A DNA stretch of 9,985 nt from Bacteroidales bacterium (GTDB taxonomy: Bacteria; Bacteroidota; Bacteroidia; Bacteroidales; BM520), in assembly GCA_028701815.1 (NCBI GenBank), contig JAQVPY010000072.1, positions 1-9,985 on the forward strand, written 5' to 3'. Both the position numbers and the translations under genes were made by a program. The notes under the pieces were generated by a model. The model saw only the letters and a list, made by a program, of their open reading frames with translations, had not been told where the DNA came from and made no database searches. Shown here one piece after another: positions 1-6,048 of the stretch. Within the stretch, counting starts at the first letter, position 1, and the number at the start of each line of letters is the position of its first letter.

Positions 1-827
1 TTGATCTCTGTCGAAGTAGAACTTGACAGCTCTATCTTTGCCTTTTCGGCAGCCTCTTTCAAACGTTGCATTGCCATAGGATCTTTCCTTAAGTCAACAC
101 CTTCGTCTTTCTCAAATTCTTCTGCCAGCCAGTCTATGATGACGTGGTCGAAATCATCACCGCCCAAGTGGGTGTCACCGTTGGTCGCTTTAACGTCGAA
201 AACGCCGCCACCAATGTCAAGGATGGATATATCAAATGTGCCGCCACCGAGGTCGAATACTGCAACCTTCATGTCTTTGTCCTTCTTGTCAAGACCGTAA
301 GCTAATGAAGCTGCTGTAGGCTCGTTGATGATTCTTCTAACCTTCAAACCTGCAATCTCACCCGCTTCCTTAGTGGCCTGTCTCTGTGAATCGCTGAAGT
401 ATGCCGGAACAGTGATCACTGCTTCGGTAACTTCCTGCCCTAAATAATCTTCAGCAGTCTTTTTCATCTTCTGAAGTATCATGGCGGAAATTTCCTGCGG
501 TGTATATTTTCTGTCGCCTATAACAATTCTCGGCGTGTCGTTGTCCCCTCTGTCAACTTCATAAGGAACACGCGAAATCTCAAGATTTAACTTGCTATAG
601 GGCTCACCCATAAAACGCTTGATTGAATATATCGTCTTTTTAGGATTCGTGATAGCCTGACGCTTTGCCGGATCCCCGACCTTTCTCTCACCTGAATCAG
701 TGAAAGCTACGATAGATGGAGTGGTCCTCCTTCCTTCTGAATTTTGAATGATGGTAGGTTCGTTACCTTCCATGACCGCAACGCATGAATTCGTTGTACC
801 TAAGTCTATACCAATAATTTTTCCCAT
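1..827 (-). CDS. dnaK: Molecular chaperone DnaK (Hsp70), N-terminal part; runs off the left edge
   Basis: This is the cytosolic ATP-dependent Hsp70 chaperone, which binds exposed hydrophobic peptides and works with DnaJ and GrpE. The reading frame is open from ATG at 827 to the window edge, giving residues 1-275, less than half of a usual protein of about 640. The visible part is most of the actin-like nucleotide-binding domain. Phosphate-1 loop GIDLGTTNS is at residues 6-14, the catalytic lysine lies at K70 in TIYSIKRFMG, phosphate-2 motif FDLGGGTFD is at 191-199, and THLGGDDFD follows at 219-227. The IELSSSTSTEI stretch at 265-275 is typical of the family. The start fits the family's MGKIIGIDLG beginning. 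Upstream bases are A/T rich with no Shine-Dalgarno sequence, as usual in Bacteroidota. The substrate-binding domain lies outside the window. Nothing in the visible part is broken. Confidence 0.98.
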   Translation of the reverse strand, partial: MGKIIGIDLGTTNSCVAVMEGNEPTIIQNSEGRRTTPSIVAFTDSGERKVGDPAKRQAITNPKKTIYSIKRFMGEPYSKLNLEISRVPYEVDRGDNDTPRIVIGDRKYTPQEISAMILQKMKKTAEDYLGQEVTEAVITVPAYFSDSQRQATKEAGEIAGLKVRRIINEPTAASLAYGLDKKDKDMKVAVFDLGGGTFDISILDIGGGVFDVKATNGDTHLGGDDFDHVIIDWLAEEFEKDEGVDLRKDPMAMQRLKEAAEKAKIELSSSTSTEI

Positions 828-927
828 ATCTTTTAATTTTATTTGTTAATCAATTAATTTTTATTGCGACTTAATAGCCGTCCGAAATACTCTTTCAAAC
901 TCCACTATTAAACGACGCCTCGCAAAA

Positions 928-944
928 ATCAACTATCGTGCCAA
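928..944 (-). promoter_or_regulatory. Sigma-54-like -24/-12 element upstream of dnaK (tentative)
   Basis: Read toward dnaK, the minus strand has TTGGCACG, four bases (ATAG), then TTGAT. This matches the sigma-54 (RpoN) consensus TGGCACG-N4-TTGCW, including the 12-base step between the GG and GC pairs. The exception is the last base of the -12 pair, which reads GA instead of GC. That base is normally almost invariant, so activity is uncertain. A start site about 12 bases downstream would give a leader near 90 bases. A poorer alternative overlaps it: GATTTTTGC, one mismatch from the Bacteroides -7 box, without a -33 TTTG at the right spacing. Confidence 0.3.
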
Positions 945-947
945 GGG

Positions 948-977
948 AAAAACTGCCGTTTTGTCAGACAAAATGGC
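948..977 (-). terminator. Inverted repeat with T-run: terminator of the DUF4249 gene and/or operator ahead of dnaK
   Basis: Bases 955-977 form an inverted repeat centred on base 966, with 11-base arms and one mismatch (958 against 974). In the minus-strand transcript the stem is GCCaTTTTG pairing with CAAAAcGGC around loop TCTGA, followed directly by AG and five T residues. It begins 18 bases beyond the lipoprotein gene's stop codon, so a rho-independent terminator is a fair reading. The stem is A/T rich and has an internal A-C mismatch. The repeat is also centred about 24 bases upstream of the -24 box of the sigma-54-like element, so it may instead, or also, be a protein-binding site controlling dnaK. 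Confidence 0.5.
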
Positions 978-994
978 ATAAACTATGTCATAAT

Positions 995-2050
995 CTACCA
1001 GTTAGTGAATTTTAACGCGTCATAATCAGCATTGCTGTATAACGCATTCTTCGTTACCTCGCTGATCTGGCAGGGATATCTGTATTTCATCCTCGCTGAA
1101 AATAACCCTAACCCGTTTTCTATATTACTGTATGTGGGGACATCCTGATTAAATCCTCCCGTAGAAGAACTTAAATTCATGTAATCATAATAGTCTTCAG
1201 CCGCCATATTAAAGATAAGCGTAAGCTGACCCGGACGACGCTTTACTATCTTGTCCTCTTTGCTTGCATCAGCATACAACACCTTGTCAAATAGCATGTT
1301 ATAAAATGACGTCGACTTAATATTAGTCGTAATGACACCTAACTCGTTGGCTACATTTGTGATCGACTTTAAATCATTCCACATGACGGAACGCTCCGAC
1401 GTGTCACCCGCTTTGTTTATCTCCCAAAACGCAAATTCTGCATCAAGGTTATACAGATATGCAAATGCTGCAGTGTCCCATTGTACCGGAGCCGAAGAAA
1501 TCGTGTTGTCAACGAAACTTATCGATGGTAAACGCCCGTCATTGGGCTTTATCGGCTTCCTGACACTGAAATCCGAAGATATCAAATTTAACTCTGATGT
1601 AATAGTAGCATCACTTACATTTTTGATGATGAGCTTATAGGTATATAACGTGTCACTGTTAAAAGTGGAATTTAACTCTCCCTGCGTTACTGCTGCATAT
1701 ACTGTCTGATACGGATTGTAAAAAATGCCGTCCTCTTTGTCGTCAATCTCCGTCTCTGTGAAAGTGAAAGTCTTAACCCTCGTGTTGTTTAACCATTTCT
1801 CTAAAACAACCGAAATGTCTCCGACACCGTACTGAGAGGAATCCCTCACTGTCGCCATGACTACCGAATTGCCTTCACCTAAAAAGGCCTTGGTGACCTT
1901 GATGTAGGAAATGGAATCATCCTGATTTAATAACCCATATACTATCGTTTGCTCCGTCCAGTCTGCAGATAAATGTACCGAGTTGTCACATGCTGCAAAT
2001 ATCAATGGGAGTAAAATTATCACTATTGTCACTTTAGCTATCGCTTTCAT
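995..2050 (-). CDS. Lipoprotein resembling the DUF4249 family
   Basis: The protein is 351 residues with a clear lipoprotein signal: two lysines (K2, K6), a hydrophobic run at 7-20, and cysteine C21 after FAA. It would be lipidated at C21 and anchored in the envelope. The residue after cysteine is Asp, and the acidic surface-export signal of many Bacteroidota lipoproteins is not evident. The body looks beta-rich, with no membrane segment. An Ig-like beginning about values and ligands (IVYGLLNQDDSISYIKVTKA) and a late SNIENGLGLFSAR motif recall DUF4249 proteins, whose function is unknown and which often sit beside TonB-dependent receptors. None is present here. The frame is open upstream to 2323, but that extension is unlike a protein start and overlaps rluA on the other strand. 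I chose ATG at 2050 because it yields the signal peptide. Family assignment is by eye and moderate. Confidence 0.72.
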   Translation of the reverse strand: MKAIAKVTIVIILLPLIFAACDNSVHLSADWTEQTIVYGLLNQDDSISYIKVTKAFLGEGNSVVMATVRDSSQYGVGDISVVLEKWLNNTRVKTFTFTETEIDDKEDGIFYNPYQTVYAAVTQGELNSTFNSDTLYTYKLIIKNVSDATITSELNLISSDFSVRKPIKPNDGRLPSISFVDNTISSAPVQWDTAAFAYLYNLDAEFAFWEINKAGDTSERSVMWNDLKSITNVANELGVITTNIKSTSFYNMLFDKVLYADASKEDKIVKRRPGQLTLIFNMAAEDYYDYMNLSSSTGGFNQDVPTYSNIENGLGLFSARMKYRYPCQISEVTKNALYSNADYDALKFTNW

Positions 2051-2073
2051 AAGATTTTTTTGAATACTGTCTG

Positions 2074-2081
2074 CAAAACTA
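2074..2081 (-). promoter_or_regulatory. Bacteroides-type -7 box for the DUF4249-like lipoprotein gene
   Basis: The minus strand reads TAGTTTTG followed by C, an exact match to the TAnnTTTGY -7 element used by the primary sigma factor of Bacteroidota. It lies 23 bases before the ATG at 2050, so the leader would be short, about 15-20 bases. I see no TTTG at the usual 19-21-base spacing upstream, so the -33 element is missing or degenerate. Confidence 0.45.
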
Positions 2082-2104
2082 AAACAAAATTTTAAAAAAA
2101 CTGC

Positions 2105-2112
2105 TATTTTTG
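2105..2112 (+). promoter_or_regulatory. Bacteroides-type -7 box for the RluA-family gene
   Basis: The plus strand reads TATTTTTG followed by C, again an exact TAnnTTTGY match, 28 bases before the ATG at 2141. The leader would be about 20-25 bases. No TTTG lies 19-21 bases upstream; that stretch is mostly A. The box stands back to back with the minus-strand box at 2074-2081, which suggests a compact divergent promoter. Confidence 0.45.
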
Positions 2113-2140
2113 CAAAAAGTTGCTTCCATAAATAGATGAT

Positions 2141-2815
2141 ATGCTGATTTCTATCGACAAACGAATTCTTTATGAGGATAATCACATCCTTATCGTTAAT
2201 AAATTCCCCGGCGAAATAGTCCAGGGAGATAAAACAGGCGACGTGCCTCTCGCAGATCTTGCAAAAGAATATCTGAAAAATAAATATGCAAAACCGGGTA
2301 ATGTCTACCTCGGCGTTATTCACCGTATCGATCGCCCCGTTTGCGGAATCGTCATCTTCGCTAAAACAAGTAAAGCCGCCGCAAGAATGTCGGAGATGAT
2401 TAAAAAACGCGACTTCAAAAAGTACTATTATGCAATAACCTGCGCCGGATTAAACCCGCCGGAAGGCTCTTTGCGTAATTATCTCTCTAAAAATGAGAAA
2501 ATGAATAAGTCCTTCGTTAAAGATGAAGTAGATGACAAAAACCCCGCATGGAAACTCGCTGAACTGAATTATCGCGTGGCTAAAAAATTCGACAGATATT
2601 ATCTCATTGAAATAGAGCTTATCACAGGACGACACCACCAGATACGCGCCCAACTTGCCCATGCCGGCGCTGTTATCAAGGGCGACCTTAAATATGGTGC
2701 ACCACGCTCTAACCACGACGCCTCTATCTCATTGCAGGCATACAAGGTGGAATTTGTCCACCCCATTACTAAACAGCCCGTCGTGGTGGAATGTCCAGAG
2801 ATAATCACACCGTGA
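2141..2815 (+). CDS. RluA-family RNA pseudouridine synthase
   Basis: The enzyme isomerises specific uridines in rRNA or tRNA to pseudouridine. It has 224 residues and consists of the catalytic domain only, with no N-terminal S4 RNA-binding domain, as in RluA and TruC rather than RluC or RluD. Motif I, HRIDRPVCG at 61-69, supplies the catalytic aspartate D64. Motif II begins near YYYAI at 95-99. The conserved TGRHHQIRAQLAHAG is at 162-176, with GDLKYG at 181-186. The start follows a good -7 box; another ATG five bases earlier is out of frame. It is the only plus-strand gene here, divergent from the lipoprotein gene and ending 3 bases from the oppositely oriented methyltransferase gene. Whether the target is 23S rRNA or tRNA cannot be decided from the sequence. 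Confidence 0.93.
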   Translation: MLISIDKRILYEDNHILIVNKFPGEIVQGDKTGDVPLADLAKEYLKNKYAKPGNVYLGVIHRIDRPVCGIVIFAKTSKAAARMSEMIKKRDFKKYYYAITCAGLNPPEGSLRNYLSKNEKMNKSFVKDEVDDKNPAWKLAELNYRVAKKFDRYYLIEIELITGRHHQIRAQLAHAGAVIKGDLKYGAPRSNHDASISLQAYKVEFVHPITKQPVVVECPEIITP

Positions 2816-2818
2816 CAG

Positions 2819-3466
2819 TTAAACCTTCCTGCACATCATTATCCCGTCGCGAAAAGGTAATAAGACGTTTTCTACCCTTGGATCCTTGTCGATAAATGCA
2901 TTAAACTCGTCTATTATTATCGTGTCAATATCGTGATTGTGTTCGAGGTCTGCCACTTTGCCACCCCATAATACGTTGTCTATAAGAATATATCCGCCAG
3001 CAGATACCTTCGGCAGGATCATCTCATAATATTTCTTATTGCTCCTCTTGTCGGCGTCAATAAAAGCCAGGTCGAAAACCATATCAAGAGAGGGGACTAT
3101 GTCCCCGACATCGCCGGTAAGCGCAACTATCTTATCGCCCATGCCGCTCTCACTGAAGTATTTGTCAGAGATATACCTGAACTCGCAATTGCCTTCAATG
3201 GTATAGATCTTTCCCCCTTCAGGTAAAGCCTCGGCGAAACATAAGGTGGAATATCCGGTGAAAGTGCCCGCTTCAAGAATGTTTTTCGGCTTTATCATAC
3301 CTGTTATCATCTTTAAAAAACGTCCCTGTAAATGTCCCGAAAGCATGTGCGGATACATGGTCTTCAGGTTGGTCTCCCTGTCTAAACGCTTAAGTAGAGC
3401 CGACTCTGTGCCGCTGTGCGCTTCCGCATAATCACTTATCTCAAGCTTGTATGGCTCCTGTGTCAT
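2819..3466 (-). CDS. SAM-dependent class I O-methyltransferase (Methyltransf_3, COMT-like)
   Basis: This 215-residue cytosolic enzyme belongs to the metal-dependent O-methyltransferase group that includes catechol and caffeoyl-CoA methyltransferases and bacterial TrmR/YrrM, which methylates 5-hydroxyuridine in tRNA. The SAM-binding loop LEAGTFTGYST is at 64-74. E91, at the end of IYTIE, should bind the SAM ribose. FIDADK at 135-140 and LIDNVLWGGKV at 161-171 supply the likely metal ligands D137, D163 and N164. Length is normal for the family. ATG at 3466 lies three bases after the stop of the M16 gene, so the two are probably translated together. This is the last gene of the minus-strand run. 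The substrate is unknown; a tRNA role as in YrrM is possible but not shown by the context. Confidence 0.9.
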   Translation of the reverse strand: MTQEPYKLEISDYAEAHSGTESALLKRLDRETNLKTMYPHMLSGHLQGRFLKMITGMIKPKNILEAGTFTGYSTLCFAEALPEGGKIYTIEGNCEFRYISDKYFSESGMGDKIVALTGDVGDIVPSLDMVFDLAFIDADKRSNKKYYEMILPKVSAGGYILIDNVLWGGKVADLEHNHDIDTIIIDEFNAFIDKDPRVENVLLPFRDGIMMCRKV

Positions 3467-3469
3467 ATC

Positions 3470-4672
3470 CTATTCAGCTAAAAACGTTAATTCCGACATG
3501 GTGCTCTCGTCGAAAATTATATTGGCTCCTTCAAGTACCTGCGACGCCGTTATAGCATCAATCTTCTTAAACATCTCTTCCATGCTCTCAATTTTGTCGT
3601 AAAGCATTAGCGATTTTGCGGAGTTTATCGTGTCGTTGAGATTCGAATCGGCAGTGATGGCCAAATTTCCTTTTAGCTGCTCTTTCGCGGTGGCAAGTTT
3701 TACAGTACTTAACTTTGTGGTGCGATATTTTTTCAACTCTTTGAAGATGAGATCTCTTACCTTCTCTCGCTTATTCGCTTCACAACCGAAATATATGCTG
3801 AAAGTGCCCGTGTCACTGTATGGCGTGTACGATGACTCTACCTCATAAACGTAACCGTGACGTTCCCTGAGCACATCATTCAATGGCGCACTCATGCCGG
3901 GATTCCCGAGGTAGTTGTTTAAAAGACTGAAAGCCGTACGCTTGTCATCATAATACGAAAAGGCCCTGTTGCCGATAAGCGAATGACACTGCGTGTCGTG
4001 CCGCTTTTTTGTGATGTTAAACGGGACAAGCGGTAAGGGCGATATCTTTTTGTTGTCTCCGCTTTTTAATGAGGAGTGCCCGAAATATTCCTCGAAAAGT
4101 TCTGCAAAAGCGACTTCACTGATGTCTCCGCACGACCATACTATGATGCGCTCATCGGTGTAATTGCTCGAGAAAAAAGACGCTATCTTCTCCTGATGCC
4201 GCGCAAAATTGTTTAACGACTTCGCCGTGCCAAGAACATTGCGCCCGAGACTGTGCCCCTGGAATAACGCATCTTCAAAATCATCGAAGATGAGTTCGTC
4301 AGGCATGTCTTCGTATGAATAGATCTCTTCCTTTATGACTTCAACCTCTTTTCTGACCTCCTTAGGCGGAAAAACCGAGTTGAAAAGTATGTCGGCAAGA
4401 GTTGACATCATCAGCGGATAATGCTCAGAGAGAAATGACACATAAATGCACGTGTCTTCTTTTGTGGTATAAGCATTTATGTCGGCACCGATATCGTCAA
4501 AACAAATGGCTAACTCTTTCGAAGTCTTGCTCTTAGTGCCCTTGAAAAGGATATGCTCGATAAGATGCGCCGCCCCGTGTTCGTCTTCCCTCTCATCGCG
4601 CGTCCCCGTGTTTACAAGAAAACCTATATGGGCAACCTTCGACGAACTCTGTCTGTGATATCTTCTTATCAT
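3470..4672 (-). CDS. M16 family zinc metallopeptidase (processing-peptidase-like)
   Basis: The 400-residue protein carries the inverted zinc motif HLIEH at 36-40 (ligands H36 and H40, catalytic E39). The third ligand is expected in KEEIYSYED at 114-122, probably E115 or E116. GADINAYTTKEDT at 62-74 is a conserved substrate-edge region. The second, inactive-type half includes LRERHGYVYEV at 268-278, with the conserved arginine and tyrosine (R269, Y276). There is no signal peptide, so a cytosolic location is inferred. Compared with related Bacteroidota proteins the first ten or so residues, which usually contain an NGLR-like strand, are missing. The frame has no ATG further upstream before a stop, and the start overlaps the previous stop as ATGA (4669-4672). 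The start is therefore well supported although the N-terminus is short. The substrate is unknown. Confidence 0.92.
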   Translation of the reverse strand: MIRRYHRQSSSKVAHIGFLVNTGTRDEREDEHGAAHLIEHILFKGTKSKTSKELAICFDDIGADINAYTTKEDTCIYVSFLSEHYPLMMSTLADILFNSVFPPKEVRKEVEVIKEEIYSYEDMPDELIFDDFEDALFQGHSLGRNVLGTAKSLNNFARHQEKIASFFSSNYTDERIIVWSCGDISEVAFAELFEEYFGHSSLKSGDNKKISPLPLVPFNITKKRHDTQCHSLIGNRAFSYYDDKRTAFSLLNNYLGNPGMSAPLNDVLRERHGYVYEVESSYTPYSDTGTFSIYFGCEANKREKVRDLIFKELKKYRTTKLSTVKLATAKEQLKGNLAITADSNLNDTINSAKSLMLYDKIESMEEMFKKIDAITASQVLEGANIIFDESTMSELTFLAE

Positions 4673-5535
4673 TTCATCGCTGTAATTACAGACTCTATCA
4701 ATTGTCCCATGGCTTCTTTATAGCTGGAACAAAACTCGCCCGTGGACCTGTTGGCGATGGCAAGGCAGATAGATAGAGTGTTGTGCCCTAACCCCTGTCC
4801 TAAGCCGTATAATGCCGACGTCTCCATCTCATAATTGGAGACCTTATAGCCGTTGTAATTGAACCCCATAATCTTCTCATTCATCCGGGGATATTTTAAA
4901 GGAAGCCTTATGGCTCTCCCCTGAGGTCCATAAAACCCGGGAGCGGTAACGGTAATGCCCTTGACAAAATCCTTGTTGTTAACAAAACGGTCTTCGAGAG
5001 CTTCCGAAGCCTTACAGGCATATATGCCGGGTAGGGGAGTACTCCACTGTACCTTTTGCGTAAACTGCTCGGCAAGCTCATGCTCGAAAATGCTTTCGGG
5101 CGCATCATAAAAGTATAATAATCCGTCGAGACCGATACTGTAATGCGAAAGTACCGGAGTATTGAGACTTATTTCGGCATTTAATGCGCCACAAGTGCCG
5201 ATGCGTATCAGATTTAATGTCCTGTGATTGTCCCCGACCTTCTTCTTCTCCAGATCGAAACAAGTCAACTCGTCAAGCTCAGTTACCACAATGTCAATAT
5301 TGTCTGTACCCATTCCCGTCGATAAAACGGTCATGCGCGTGTCGCCTACATAACCGGTACGGGTCTTTAATTCGCGGTTGTCTTTGGCGACCTCTATCTT
5401 GTCGAAATATGCTGATACCATGTCGACTCTGTTGGGATCCCCAACGAGAAATATGGTGTCGGCTATTTCATCGGGATGCAGATTCAAATGATATACCGCA
5501 CCCGTTTTGTTTGTTACCAATTCGGAATTTTTCAT
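4669..5535 (-). CDS. udp: Nucleoside phosphorylase, uridine phosphorylase type
   Basis: The enzyme cleaves a nucleoside with phosphate to a free base and (deoxy)ribose-1-phosphate. It has 288 residues of the PNP/UDP family. VGDPNRV at 31-37 gives the phosphate-binding glycine and R36. IRIGTCGA at 110-117 supplies R111 and T114. FYGPQGR at 201-207 places F201, Q205 and R207 with the same spacing as the uracil-binding F162, Q166 and R168 of E. coli uridine phosphorylase. EME at 236-238 matches its ribose-binding E196-M197-E198. This points to uridine rather than purine nucleosides. It directly follows cytidine deaminase (21-base gap), which supplies uridine, and overlaps the M16 gene by four bases. 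At 288 residues it is longer than E. coli Udp (about 253); extra residues lie around 95-107 and in the middle. The gene symbol is by homology. Confidence 0.9.
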   Translation of the reverse strand: MKNSELVTNKTGAVYHLNLHPDEIADTIFLVGDPNRVDMVSAYFDKIEVAKDNRELKTRTGYVGDTRMTVLSTGMGTDNIDIVVTELDELTCFDLEKKKVGDNHRTLNLIRIGTCGALNAEISLNTPVLSHYSIGLDGLLYFYDAPESIFEHELAEQFTQKVQWSTPLPGIYACKASEALEDRFVNNKDFVKGITVTAPGFYGPQGRAIRLPLKYPRMNEKIMGFNYNGYKVSNYEMETSALYGLGQGLGHNTLSICLAIANRSTGEFCSSYKEAMGQLIESVITAMK

Positions 5536-5556
5536 ATTTATATGTGTTATGTGCTG

Positions 5557-6048
5557 TTAATAATTTTGAAGCCTTGTCTCATTAAACGTGAAAGGAAGCA
5601 GAGAAGCAAAGGAGTCGAAAACAACAACTTTACCGACGGGCGAATGCAAAATCACCCTTATGGGAGCCTGCTGACGCGTCTCCGCTTCTATATAGGCCTG
5701 CCTGCAACCGCCACATGGCGACACCGGCTCTTCTATCTCGAATTTCGCCGTCTTAGCCGTAATGGCTACAGCTAAAATCTTTCTGTCGGGATATTGAACC
5801 TTCGCACTAAACAAGGCAATGCGCTCGGCACACATACACGCCGGAGAAACGGAGTTCTCCTGATTGCTGCCGGCTACAATGTCCCCGCCTTCAACTAATA
5901 TGGCTGCGCCAACGCTGAATTCAGAATAAGGTGAATAGGAGGTCTTTAACGCCTCCTCTGCTTTTTGTACCAAAACACGATCTTCTTGTGAAAGTTCATC
6001 AATGGAATCATAATAGGTGTACCCTATGGAAATTTGTATCGTCTTCAT
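5557..6048 (-). CDS. cdd: Cytidine deaminase
   Basis: This 163-residue cytosolic zinc enzyme hydrolyses cytidine and deoxycytidine to uridine and deoxyuridine. The substrate-binding region YSPYSEFSVGAA is at 38-49, with N62 and E64 in SNQEN contacting the ribose. CAERIAL at 73-79 holds zinc ligand C73 and catalytic E75. PCGGCRQ at 111-117 holds ligands C112 and C115. Three cysteine ligands and this length fit the homotetrameric class. The protein is slightly longer than the 130-residue minimum, with about 20 extra residues at the N-terminus and a short C-terminal tail. Its start overlaps the stop of the ligase-like gene as ATGA (6045-6048), which suggests translational coupling. Together with the uridine phosphorylase gene that follows, it makes a cytidine-to-uracil salvage step. 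Confidence 0.95.
   Translation of the reverse strand: MKTIQISIGYTYYDSIDELSQEDRVLVQKAEEALKTSYSPYSEFSVGAAILVEGGDIVAGSNQENSVSPACMCAERIALFSAKVQYPDRKILAVAITAKTAKFEIEEPVSPCGGCRQAYIEAETRQQAPIRVILHSPVGKVVVFDSFASLLPFTFNETRLQNY

Noticed and set aside
1..300. A plus-strand open frame of 99 codons
   Set aside because: It lies wholly antisense to dnaK, whose frame is unmistakable. The plus-strand peptide is a Ser-rich shadow with no homology I recognise.
2051..2323. A 91-residue N-terminal extension of the lipoprotein frame
   Set aside because: It overlaps rluA on the opposite strand, crosses both promoter boxes, is rich in Phe, Ile and Cys without any motif, and would bury a perfect lipoprotein signal peptide that begins at 2050.
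5184..5775. Two overlapping plus-strand frames across the udp/cdd junction
   Set aside because: They are antisense to two well-supported enzymes, are rich in Cys and Arg as shadow frames often are, and have no promoter or motif.
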